Assembly: GCA_024398965.1 (NCBI GenBank)
Contig: JAKSIF010000004.1
Span: 124,001-188,000, forward strand
Length of the DNA: 64,000 bases
Direction of reading: 5' to 3'
Source: Fibrobacter sp.
GTDB taxonomy: Bacteria > Fibrobacterota > Fibrobacteria > Fibrobacterales > Fibrobacteraceae
The position numbers and the translations under genes were made by a program. Every line of letters begins with the position of its first letter. Position 1 is the stretch's first letter. This document shows positions 9,505 through 17,678 of the stretch, piece by piece. The notes below the pieces were generated by a model. It saw nothing but the letters and a program-made list of their open reading frames with translations, was not told where the DNA came from and ran no database searches.

Positions 9505-9581
9505 AATAGCCTCACGTAATATTCAGCGTAAATATATATACTAAAACCAAACTTGGAATTTTTGGAACATAAAAAAACGTT

Positions 9582-9600
9582 TTGATGTAATCTACATCAA
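9582..9600. promoter_or_regulatory. Palindromic operator-like site upstream of the GH8 gene
   Basis: TTGATGTAATCTACATCAA has perfect 8-base arms around a 3-base centre. It lies 78 bp upstream of the GH8 start and outside both flanking genes. Its edges resemble CRP/FNR-type half-sites, but the spacing does not match the FNR consensus. Confidence 0.5.
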
Positions 9601-9619
9601 TAGAGACAAATGCTCTAAA

Positions 9620-9650
9620 AAAGAAAGGGCCGTGGAAACCACGACCCTTT
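9620..9650 (-). terminator. Intrinsic terminator of the carbohydrate-binding-like gene
   Basis: GGGTCGTGG and CCACGGCCC arms with a TTT loop, followed by a T-rich tract on the minus strand. It lies 24 bp after the stop. Confidence 0.85.
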
Positions 9651-9673
9651 CATAAATCTTTAATTAAGTAAGA

Positions 9674-10573
9674 TTACTTAACCATGATCTGCTGAGAAGC
9701 ACCTTCAGCGCGAACCATGTAGACACCAGCCTGGAGCTTGGAGAGGTCCATGGTGGAAGCCTTAGCGGAGGCAACAACCTGGCCCTGGAGGTTCACGATT
9801 TCAGCCTTAACAGTCTTACCGAAGGAGAGGGTACGGCCGTTGAGCTGAGCCTTGAAGGAAGCCTGAGCAGAGGCAGCCTTGATGGAAGCGCCAGAGCACT
9901 TGCCATTTTCGCCGATCTGCATGATGTTGAACTGACCGGAAGTACCGGAAGCAGCCTGAATCTTGAACTTGATAGCAACGAGCTTAGCAGCGGCTTCAGC
10001 ACCGGTGATCTTGCCCTTACCCCAACCAGCCTGCTTGAACTGAGTCCAAGCGAAGTCCTTGGTGGAAGCAGAAGCAGCCTTCGGAGCGGAAACGAACGGA
10101 TTGTCGTAGCCGAGTTCGCCATCAACAGCGTCACCGAGACCCATTTCGATAGAAGCAGCAGCATCAACGGTATAGGTGATGCAGATGCCACCCCAAGCGG
10201 AAGCGTCAGCCGGAGCCGGGGTACCGCTTTCGTCTTCACCGGCAACGTTGAAGCCGATACCAACGAACGGGTTGTAATCGAGGGTGCCCTTGTCCAGAGC
10301 GAAGGAACCGCAAACACCGGCGCAGTGGTCGATGATCGGGTCAAGAGCGTCTGCAGAGTATTCGTTACCCGGTTCTACAGGCCAAGTGATCTTGGATGCG
10401 CCACCATCGGCGTCGTCAGCGTAGATGAACCAGTAACCAGCAGTTTCGGTACCAGCGTCGAGACCGGTGTCGATCTGGTAGATGCCATCAGCACCGTTCC
10501 AGGTTTCGAGACCGAAAGACATAGAGGCAGCTGCCAGGAGGGCGGCAGAAGCAGTAAGAATTTTCTTGTTCAT
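9674..10573 (-). CDS. Secreted carbohydrate-binding-like protein with C-terminal sorting tail
   Basis: 299 residues. Signal peptide 1-21 (ASMSFG). Residues about 22-215 form one jelly-roll-like domain (GYWFIYADDADGGASKI, WGGICITY, AWTQFKQAGWG) resembling CBM11/CBM30-type modules. A close relative occurs twice in the protein at 53166-54675. The last 65 residues (VNLQGQVVASAKAS, LSKLQAGVYMVRAEG) look like a type IX secretion sorting tail, also seen in the GH5 and CE4 proteins here. No catalytic domain is visible, so binding or scaffolding is the likely role. Confidence 0.7.
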   Translation of the reverse strand: MNKKILTASAALLAAASMSFGLETWNGADGIYQIDTGLDAGTETAGYWFIYADDADGGASKITWPVEPGNEYSADALDPIIDHCAGVCGSFALDKGTLDYNPFVGIGFNVAGEDESGTPAPADASAWGGICITYTVDAAASIEMGLGDAVDGELGYDNPFVSAPKAASASTKDFAWTQFKQAGWGKGKITGAEAAAKLVAIKFKIQAASGTSGQFNIMQIGENGKCSGASIKAASAQASFKAQLNGRTLSFGKTVKAEIVNLQGQVVASAKASTMDLSKLQAGVYMVRAEGASQQIMVK

Positions 10574-10990
10574 ATTCTCTCTCTTTGTTTATTGTGATTG
10601 CCCAATAAGGGCGGTTTGGGGTCTAATATATCTTTTTTTTTCAGACTTTGAACAAAAAATTTTCTTTTTTTTCATCAATGTGACGGCAACCGCATTTTTT
10701 CGCATAAAATTAGGGAAATAGAGCTTCTTCTAAATAAAAATTTACATGCAAAGCCCATTTTAGCCGTTTCTAGGCAATCCTCATCCTGTTAGCTTAGTCA
10801 CACAATCTCCTAACGCAACTTTTTTATTACTTAAGTACGTATATATATGGGCCAAATGAATTTAATTTTAGGACGCGAATTTGTATTCGGCTGTAACCAC
10901 CGAATGCAAGGTATTGACTATCAATACAGAGCAATTTTTGTTATCTTGAATAAAAAACCAAGGGATTAGGGTTTTTACAAGGGAATCATT
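10574..10990. other. Divergent 417-bp intergenic region before the GH5 gene
   Basis: AT-rich, with no open frame that looks coding. It contains poly-T tracts near the minus-strand gene and the two inverted repeats and -10-like hexamer described for the GH5 promoter. Nothing else recognisable. Confidence 0.6.
10885..10947 (+). promoter_or_regulatory. Candidate regulated promoter of the GH5 endoglucanase gene
   Basis: A first hairpin pairs ATTCGG (10885-10890) with CCGAAT (10900-10905). A second, perfect one is GTATTGACTATCAATAC at 10911-10927. A TATCTT hexamer (10942-10947) lies 44 bp before the ATG. The second palindrome covers the position where a -35 box would sit, which suits a repressor or activator site. 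Confidence 0.45.
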
Positions 10991-13174
10991 ATGAAAATGA
11001 AAAAATTACTCCCCTGCCTAATGGCACTCGCAGCCATTCCGGCATTCGCTGACGCCACGACCGCTGTCGCTAAGAAAGTCGGCCCTGTCAGCCACTACGG
11101 TACTCTCGGTTCTGCCAATGGCAAGGTCATTGGCACCAAGACCAACCAGCCCGCAATCCTCCGCGGTATGAGCTGGTTCTGGTCCGATGCAACGGGCCTG
11201 CCCTACTATTCCAAGACCGTTCTTGACTGGGCAACCGACAACCTCAAGATCGACGTCATTCGTTTCGCCATGGGTATCAACTACTATGGTACCGATACCA
11301 AGAACAAGCTCTCCGACGGTTACTCCTACATGAGCGCACCGGATAGCTACAAGGTTATCGTCGACAAGATGATCGAAGCCGCTATCGAAAATGACATCTA
11401 TATCATTCTCGACTGGCACAGCCATCAGGCCAACTCTGAAACTGCTGCAGCAAAGGCCTTCTTCTCTGAAATGGCTCAAAAGTACGGCAAGATTCCTAAC
11501 GTCATCTTCGAAATCTTTAACGAACCCACCGGCAGCTGGGGCGAAGTCGCCAACTACGCAAACCAGGTCATTCCCGGCATCCGCGCCGCTTCCGAAAACC
11601 TGATCATCGTGGGTAACCCCGGTTGGTCCTCCCAGCCTAACGCTGCAAGCGGCTTGACTCAAACCAACCTGGCCTACTCCCTGCACTTCTACGCCGCATC
11701 CCACCCGGTTAGCGGTTATGGTTCCAACGCCACCCAGGCAATGAACTCCGGCAAGGCCGTGTTCGCCACCGAATACGGTACCGTGAACTACGACGGTGCA
11801 GGTACTCCTAACGCATCTGCAACCCAGTCCTGGTTCGACTTCATGGACCAGAACATGATCAGTAGCTGTAACTGGAGCCTCCGCCAGGTGCAGACCACCG
11901 AAAATGGTAACGTCAAGAACGAAACCTCCGCATTCTTCGATGGCAGCACCGAACTTACTTCCAAGGCACTTCTCGATGCAGCAAAGACCAGTACTTCCGG
12001 TGCAATCGTCAAGCAGTATCTGGTTGGCAAGGGCCGTACCTGGGCAGACTCCCTGGTCAAGGGCAAGAACACTGGCGCATGCGCCTTCAAGTCCTTCTCT
12101 GCAGGCGAACTGGATGGCACCGTGGCAAGCAAGCTTGCCGGCGGATGTACCTACACCTCCAGCAACGAAAACGTTGTCAGCAACTCTGGTGAAATCAAGG
12201 GTGCAGGCTTTGCAATCATGACCGGCAACGACGGTTCTCAGTCCGTCATCACCATCAAGGGCATCCCTGCTCAGACCGTTCCTAACTTCCAGGACCTTAC
12301 CTGTAACTTCGGCGGCACCTGCAGCACCAACAGAACTCTGAGCTACTCCGGTGGTCCCAACAAGGAATGGATCGTTACTATCGATCCTACCACCCTCGAA
12401 GGATCCAAGTTCACCTTGACTTCTCTTGATCCTAGCATCGTTACCGTAAAGACTGCAACCTGCTCTAACACTTCCTGCTCCAACGCTCAGAAGGGCAAGC
12501 AGGTTCTGATGTACGAATTCAAGAGCTTCGGTTCCGCAAAGATTGTTGCTACCGCAGCAGCAACCCCCGGTTACAAGGCAGTTCAGGACACCATCACCGT
12601 GACCTACGAAAAGGGTTCCAACAAGATGACCAACAACTTCAAGAACACCACCCTCGCTCTCGGCGGTGTTGCAGAAAAGTTGGTTCCTGATACCACCATG
12701 TACCACACTCCGGTAACCTACACCTTTAACGGCGAACCCACCTCCAAGTACGTTACCAAGAACGGCAACGCTCTCCAGGCCGGCACCGAAAACGCTGTAG
12801 TCAAGATTACCGCAAACGCTCCTGAAACCGAAACCTACAAGGAATTCCACATGACCATTACCGTGGTCGTGGGCGACAGCACTCAGGCCGTGAACAAGAG
12901 CGAAGTTGAAGCAGCAAGCATCGTCAAGACTAACCCGAAGCTCCCGCTCAGCGCAATCGTAGCTGGCAATCAGCTTCATGTCAACAGCAACGAAGCTGGC
13001 GACATCAACGTTGAAGTCTTCTCCATCACTGGTCAGAGCATCATGAGCAAGACCTTGACCTCCAATGGTACTGCATCCATGTCTCTTGCAAGCATTCCTA
13101 ACGGCTCCTACCTGGTTGTCATCAGCCAGGGCGTCCGTCAGCTGAATGTCAAGTGGAACAAGATCTCTAAGTAA
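10991..13174 (+). CDS. GH5 endoglucanase, multidomain, secreted
   Basis: 727 residues. Signal peptide 1-21 (IPAFA). The GH5 domain spans about 30-330: RGMSWFW, DWHSH, acid/base Glu178 in EIFNEP and nucleophile Glu261 in FATEYG. These are the two retaining-mechanism glutamates of GH5 cellulases. Residues about 340-650 are beta-rich, possibly Ig-like or binding modules with paired cysteines. The final 75 residues (LHVNSNEAG, VEVFSITGQS, IPNGSYLVVIS) form a sorting-type tail like that of type IX secretion clients, so surface attachment or release is expected. The start ATG is preceded by AAGGGA at 7 nt. It is monocistronic, with terminator at 13199-13230. Confidence 0.92.
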   Translation: MKMKKLLPCLMALAAIPAFADATTAVAKKVGPVSHYGTLGSANGKVIGTKTNQPAILRGMSWFWSDATGLPYYSKTVLDWATDNLKIDVIRFAMGINYYGTDTKNKLSDGYSYMSAPDSYKVIVDKMIEAAIENDIYIILDWHSHQANSETAAAKAFFSEMAQKYGKIPNVIFEIFNEPTGSWGEVANYANQVIPGIRAASENLIIVGNPGWSSQPNAASGLTQTNLAYSLHFYAASHPVSGYGSNATQAMNSGKAVFATEYGTVNYDGAGTPNASATQSWFDFMDQNMISSCNWSLRQVQTTENGNVKNETSAFFDGSTELTSKALLDAAKTSTSGAIVKQYLVGKGRTWADSLVKGKNTGACAFKSFSAGELDGTVASKLAGGCTYTSSNENVVSNSGEIKGAGFAIMTGNDGSQSVITIKGIPAQTVPNFQDLTCNFGGTCSTNRTLSYSGGPNKEWIVTIDPTTLEGSKFTLTSLDPSIVTVKTATCSNTSCSNAQKGKQVLMYEFKSFGSAKIVATAAATPGYKAVQDTITVTYEKGSNKMTNNFKNTTLALGGVAEKLVPDTTMYHTPVTYTFNGEPTSKYVTKNGNALQAGTENAVVKITANAPETETYKEFHMTITVVVGDSTQAVNKSEVEAASIVKTNPKLPLSAIVAGNQLHVNSNEAGDINVEVFSITGQSIMSKTLTSNGTASMSLASIPNGSYLVVISQGVRQLNVKWNKISK

Positions 13175-13198
13175 GTCCTAGAGCATCAAAACATTTAA

Positions 13199-13230
13199 GA
13201 CCGCCTCCCCGTGGAGACGGTCTTTTTTTT
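13199..13230 (+). terminator. Intrinsic terminator of the GH5 gene
   Basis: GACCGCCTCC and GGAGACGGTC arms (one mismatch) with a CCGT loop, then T8. Confidence 0.88.
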
Positions 13231-13245
13231 GTTTCCGTAGGATAT

Positions 13246-13380
13246 CTAAAGCGATCCTTCATGAAGACTCTTGACTCCATCCAAACGCAGCAAGAACAAA
13301 GCCACCGTCTTGTAGGGAGCGTATTTGCCGACTTTTACAGCCACCTCGGTGCAGGACTCAATCGCAACCTTCGGCGAGCC
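13246..13380 (-). pseudogene. Possible gene relic (44 open codons) in a 316-bp gap
   Basis: Between two terminators (13231-13491) no intact gene is visible. On the minus strand one frame is open for 44 codons and contains the protein-like run TEVAVKVGKYAPYKTVA before a TAG at 13246-13248, but has no start. The plus-strand frames here run into the next terminator and are not credible. It may be the tail of a decayed small gene; the family is not recognised. Confidence 0.22.
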
Positions 13381-13491
13381 CGGAGTAGCCTACAGAGCGT
13401 CAGTCAGCCTGCAGAGATTCCAGCCAGGCATCCGAAGGCGACACAATGGAACAGCCCTGCGAAGGCAATTGGGAACGGAACGACAGCCTTC

Positions 13492-13530
13492 AAAAAAAGA
13501 AGGCCCGTGGTTCTACCACGGGTCTTCTTT
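13492..13530 (-). terminator. Intrinsic terminator ending the six-gene surface operon
   Basis: A 13-bp stem, essentially AAGACCCGTGG with CCACGGGCCTT plus flanking pairs, then T7 on the minus strand. It is the only terminator found for the genes from 23243 down to 13547. Confidence 0.88.
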
Positions 13531-13546
13531 TAAGCTTCAAGAATGA

Positions 13547-14602
13547 TTACTTCTTCTTGGGCTTATAGCTGATTTCCGGACGGAGTTCGAGACCGATGGT
13601 CACCAGGAGGCTGACGATCGGTTCGTGATGGTCCTGAGAAAGATCATAAACGGCAACACCGGCCATACCGTCGTTCTTGACCTGCTGGGCAACAGCCTTG
13701 ACAGAGGGAATACCCATGAAGACGATGGTTTCGGAAGAGCTCACAGCCACTTCGGACTGGGAGGCTTCATCGAAGGTAACCTTGTAATCCGGAGTGTCGA
13801 ACTTGCCCATCAGTTCGGCATAGGTCACGTAACCTTCGTTACCGCTACCCACACCCTGGTGAGAAGAACCGAGACCGCTTGCGCCGCTCCAGGTCTTGCC
13901 ATAGAGGAAGATGATAGGAACCAGCAAGTCAGTGTTAACGCCTGCGCCGGAAACCTTTTCCAAGGATTCCTTCACGTAGGAGGCACTCTGGTTGGGAACA
14001 ACTTCGGAACTTTCTTCAGTCATCTGGTCGGACATGAACACGTCCACGTAAGCGAGGCGGTTCAGAGCGTCGGCCTTATAGGCATCCATACCGGCAGAAG
14101 GATAAACCACTGCGGTAACAGTCTGGCCGGAAAGACCATCCACAAGGGCGTTCACCATCTTGGCGTAGTCTTCTGCGTCATCTGCAGTCAGGTTCTGCCA
14201 GTCCAGTTCCACACCGTCGCCGCCGTTATCAGAAAGCCAGCTGCTGATGTTGGAGACGAAGCTGGAAAGAGCGTCGTCGGAACCGGCGATAGCCTTGAGA
14301 GCACCTTCGGTTTCCATGCCACCAACGGAAACGATAAGCTTCACGTTGTTTTCCTTGGACATCTGAACCAAGGTCTTGAAGTTTTCTGCGTCGTTTTCAT
14401 CAGCAAAGGCGAGAGAGCCGTCTTCGCTGGGAGCCAAACCAACGTAATGAATGTCAGTCACGGTGTTATAGCGGATATCCTTCGGATAGAACTGGGAGTA
14501 CTGACTCCAGTAAGGATAGAAACCAACAACCTTGTCCGCAGCGGCGTTTGCCATTGCGAATGCTCCAAGAGCAAGAGTCAAAGCAATTGTTTTAATATTC
14601 AT
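13547..14602 (-). CDS. GH18 chitinase-like protein with missing catalytic Glu
   Basis: 351 residues with signal peptide 1-21. The fold markers of GH18 are present: VVGFYPYW at the N-terminus, LIVSVGG around residue 100, and the catalytic strand DGVELDWQ at 129-136. In active GH18 enzymes this strand is DGxDxDxE; here the acid Glu is Gln136 (codon CAG, read directly) and the middle Asp is Glu132. Without the acid/base the protein should not hydrolyse chitin and is more likely a lectin-like or scaffold subunit, as known for other inactive GH18 members. It is the last gene of the operon, 14 bp after the lipoprotein gene. Confidence 0.8.
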   Translation of the reverse strand: MNIKTIALTLALGAFAMANAAADKVVGFYPYWSQYSQFYPKDIRYNTVTDIHYVGLAPSEDGSLAFADENDAENFKTLVQMSKENNVKLIVSVGGMETEGALKAIAGSDDALSSFVSNISSWLSDNGGDGVELDWQNLTADDAEDYAKMVNALVDGLSGQTVTAVVYPSAGMDAYKADALNRLAYVDVFMSDQMTEESSEVVPNQSASYVKESLEKVSGAGVNTDLLVPIIFLYGKTWSGASGLGSSHQGVGSGNEGYVTYAELMGKFDTPDYKVTFDEASQSEVAVSSSETIVFMGIPSVKAVAQQVKNDGMAGVAVYDLSQDHHEPIVSLLVTIGLELRPEISYKPKKK

Positions 14603-14616
14603 GATTTTACCTCGCC

Positions 14617-15534
14617 CTACTTCTTAATTTCTCGAGCAGTGCCATTATCGTCGCAATACACCTTCTTAGTCGGGTATTCTTCGGTAATGATCGGATTTGC
14701 CTTTTCTGCTTCGGTGCAACGGCGGTAGCCCCAGCCATGGAGACGGCCGAACACAACGTACTGGTTGATGATAGCAGAAGTATCGATAGGCATCTTCTTA
14801 AGAGCACCGAGGTCATCGGTGGTTTCATAGAAGTTGAATGCGCGGAGCTGCTTCATCTTGTCGGCAGGAACACCGCCTTCCGTAGCAACCTTGATGGTGT
14901 CCATGGAAAGAGTGTCAAGACGGGTCTTAACATCCTTCTGGCTTACGGTCACGGTTTCACCGATAGTGAAGTCGGCAACTTCTTCAGCCTTGTTGAGGCC
15001 TACAACCTTAACAATAGCTCCAGCGGAATCCAAGGTCACTTCGCAAGTTTCGCAAGCCTTGACATACTTATGTTCCTTGGTATCCCAGGTACCGATGACC
15101 AGGATGCTCGGGGTTTCACCATCAACCACAGTCACATTAAGATAATGCTTCACGGTTTCAGGAACCAGGGAGTCACGGGTACCGGCAGAGTTGTCGGTTT
15201 CCCATTCGGTAGCATAGCCGAGAACGCCACCAACGAAGGGATCCTTGTAAAGGGCTTCGAGGGTAACTACGTCGGCATCGAATGCTGCAGAGTCGGCAGA
15301 CTTGAGTTCAGCAAATGCTTCGCCAGAGGCATCCTTGAAAGAGTCATTAACGTAGGTCACGTAATCCTTATACTGCAAGTAGAGCAGCTGCGGATGGATC
15401 TCCATGTATTCGGACTTGCTGAAGTCAGCCGGGAAGTTTTCGGACAGAGCCTCTTCTTCTTCCACATCCATGGAAGAGCAGCCGAACATGGCGGAGGCTA
15501 CTGCAACAGAGAGTAAGAATTTAAAGTTTTTCAT
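14617..15534 (-). CDS. Hypothetical lipoprotein of the surface operon
   Basis: 305 residues with lipobox (MFGC, Cys19) followed by an acidic stretch (MDVEEEEAL). The rest is mixed alpha/beta with one Cys pair (CETCEV) near the middle and a C-terminal Cys-containing basic end. I recognise no family. It lies 11 bp after a beta-barrel gene and 14 bp before the GH18-like gene, so it is a fixed part of the operon; an outer-membrane accessory lipoprotein for the barrels is the simplest inference. Confidence 0.75.
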   Translation of the reverse strand: MKNFKFLLSVAVASAMFGCSSMDVEEEEALSENFPADFSKSEYMEIHPQLLYLQYKDYVTYVNDSFKDASGEAFAELKSADSAAFDADVVTLEALYKDPFVGGVLGYATEWETDNSAGTRDSLVPETVKHYLNVTVVDGETPSILVIGTWDTKEHKYVKACETCEVTLDSAGAIVKVVGLNKAEEVADFTIGETVTVSQKDVKTRLDTLSMDTIKVATEGGVPADKMKQLRAFNFYETTDDLGALKKMPIDTSAIINQYVVFGRLHGWGYRRCTEAEKANPIITEEYPTKKVYCDDNGTAREIKK

Positions 15535-15545
15535 TGCACAACCTC

Positions 15546-17663
15546 TTAGAAGTTAACCGTAACGTCAGCAACGATTACGTTCTTGTCAATGGAAAGTTCA
15601 TCCGGGGCTCCGGTCATGAGGTTGGTGAAGGACACCTTGTCGCTCAACATACCGTACTGAACGGAGAGGTAGGAGTTGGAAGCAATCTTCACACGAGGAC
15701 CAGCCAGAATCAAGGATTCTTCAGCCTTGTTGACGGCAGCCATGCCAACCGGGAGACCGATACCGAACTCTCTGTTAGAAGACTGGTAACCAGCCAGGAG
15801 AGCCACAGGACCGTATACATCGATAGATGCACCAGCCATCAGGCGGTCGTTCTTACGCTGCAAGAAGGCATCTTCTTCGGTGTGGTCGAAGGAGCCCTGG
15901 ATCTTGATCTTGCGACCGAGAGCCGGGACAAAGCGACCCACATCAAGGGCGAGGCCCACTGCGTAACGGGTAAAGTTGTTTTCAACCAGGGCGCCAGTGG
16001 TAAAGTCCACAGCGGCACCTTCATTCATCATGGAGAACAAGGCGTTAACTTCAACAGCGTCGTTCCAGCTCAGGTTCAAGCTAGCCTGGATACCCTTGCG
16101 GTCCGGAGTAGCAACGCCGTACGGAAGTTCCATGCTGGTGGACGGATCCAAGCTGAACAGAGCCTGACCAATCTCAAGACGCTTCAGCACGTCGGCATTG
16201 TAACCGTTGCGGTAGAAGTGAGCGTTCTTGTAGTTGTTGTACAGACGAGCGTACATGTAACGACCATCTTCGTTCTGGCTAGACAAAGCGTTGTTGCTAG
16301 TCTCAGAAGTCATGAGGTTAGTTGCATTCAGCGGGTTGGAGTTGTAAACATGGAAGTAGATGTTTTCGAGACTTGCCATGCCGAAGCCGTTAACCAGGCC
16401 ATTGTAAGGTTCGTCGAACATTGCGTTAGCGTTCAACACAACCTTGCCGCCACGGTATGCCGGAGTGGAAGCCATTTCAGACCAGAAGTCTTCATCGTTC
16501 TGGAGGTACATGACCTTCAAGTCACCCTTGATGCCTGCGAGATCCAGGTTCACATAGGGTTCTACGTAGAAGGCGGTACCGTCGACATCTTCGATGGTTT
16601 CGTTTTCCAGGTGCTTGTCATCGACGTAAGCAATCTTGATGTAAGCGGTGGGTTCACCGTTCACCTTGATTTCGGTCAGGTTGTACTGGATCTTCTGTTC
16701 GTGAACGAAGTAGTCCATATCGTCATTCCAGTTGGACATGGCGAATTCACCATTAAGACCGAAGCCAAAGGCAGACTTGCCCAGAAGCTTTTCGGAGTCG
16801 AAGCCAAGTTCCACAGAGAGAATGGAGTTGTCTTCGTAAATCACGGTGTCGCGGTCCTGGATACGAGAGCGAGTGCTCCACTGACGGTCAAACACGTCGG
16901 TATAGTTCACACCGAGATGTGCGCCGAAGGCTTCAGCACCGAGACGCAGACCGTAGAAGTAGCGGTCGGCATAGTCGAAGTCGAAGAACACCTGGTCGTA
17001 CTTCTTGGCGGTGTTACGCATACGGGCGCCAGTGATCTGAGCGTTCACGTCGCTAACAACACCCAGGTTGCCACTATGGTATTCAGCGTTAACACCCTGC
17101 ATCAAGCGGTTGCTTGTAGTGTCGAGGTTGCGCTGTGCCATGGATTCTACACGAGCCTGAGCAAAGATCTCGGGTTCCTGCAGCATAATCTGCTGCGGGG
17201 TGTAGAGGGTATACGGAGTATAACCGACGCGCATGTAACCCAAGTTGAAGTCGACATGCTTGTTCAGGATAGTACCATCGTAGGAGAACCAGTGACCGAT
17301 AACCGGGTTGTTGTTCTCGTCGAAAGCACTCTGCCAATCCTTATGGAGACGCAATTCCAAGTGGATCTGAGTCTCGGAACTCGGGCGGGCAGTGAACACC
17401 AGGTTTGCATCAGAGTATGCCTGGTTTTCCTGAGTCGGAGAAAGTTCGCTGTACTGATCAGAACTGGACATGGAAGCAAGAGCACCAGCCTTGACGGTAC
17501 CGTTGATACGAAGTCCCAGAACTGCAGCGTTCAAGGAGTCAAGCTTCTGAAGCAGAGAAGACTGCTGGGAAGCAACGTCCTGTTCCTGAGCAAAAGCAGA
17601 TGCAGCGGAGAACAGAACTGCGGAAGCGAGACCGAAAGTAGAAAGATTCTTATTGTTCATCAT
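15546..17663 (-). CDS. Outer-membrane beta-barrel protein (705 aa), operon gene 4
   Basis: Signal peptide to about residue 25 (SAASAFA), then a short coiled region (SSLLQKLDSLNAAVLG) and about 650 residues of alternating polar/hydrophobic strands rich in Tyr, Asn and Gly. The last strand ends VIVADVTVNF; a terminal Phe is the classical outer-membrane barrel signature recognised by the Bam machinery. It resembles the other two barrels of the operon in layout. No named porin family is assigned. A long open frame on the opposite strand is a shadow caused by codon bias. Confidence 0.75.
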   Translation of the reverse strand: MMNNKNLSTFGLASAVLFSAASAFAQEQDVASQQSSLLQKLDSLNAAVLGLRINGTVKAGALASMSSSDQYSELSPTQENQAYSDANLVFTARPSSETQIHLELRLHKDWQSAFDENNNPVIGHWFSYDGTILNKHVDFNLGYMRVGYTPYTLYTPQQIMLQEPEIFAQARVESMAQRNLDTTSNRLMQGVNAEYHSGNLGVVSDVNAQITGARMRNTAKKYDQVFFDFDYADRYFYGLRLGAEAFGAHLGVNYTDVFDRQWSTRSRIQDRDTVIYEDNSILSVELGFDSEKLLGKSAFGFGLNGEFAMSNWNDDMDYFVHEQKIQYNLTEIKVNGEPTAYIKIAYVDDKHLENETIEDVDGTAFYVEPYVNLDLAGIKGDLKVMYLQNDEDFWSEMASTPAYRGGKVVLNANAMFDEPYNGLVNGFGMASLENIYFHVYNSNPLNATNLMTSETSNNALSSQNEDGRYMYARLYNNYKNAHFYRNGYNADVLKRLEIGQALFSLDPSTSMELPYGVATPDRKGIQASLNLSWNDAVEVNALFSMMNEGAAVDFTTGALVENNFTRYAVGLALDVGRFVPALGRKIKIQGSFDHTEEDAFLQRKNDRLMAGASIDVYGPVALLAGYQSSNREFGIGLPVGMAAVNKAEESLILAGPRVKIASNSYLSVQYGMLSDKVSFTNLMTGAPDELSIDKNVIVADVTVNF

Positions 17664-17678
17664 TTTCGCGCCCTCCCA

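Noticed and set aside
9582-9600. FNR binding site
   Set aside because: FNR needs TTGAT-N4-ATCAA; here the half-sites are 9 bases apart.
11018-12979. A 653-codon minus-strand frame opposite the GH5 gene
   Set aside because: The plus frame has GH5 catalytic motifs, signal peptide and terminator; the minus frame has none.
13261-13546. Plus-strand frames of 73-90 codons after the GH5 terminator
   Set aside because: They run through the terminator of the opposite gene, have no ribosome site, and no family.
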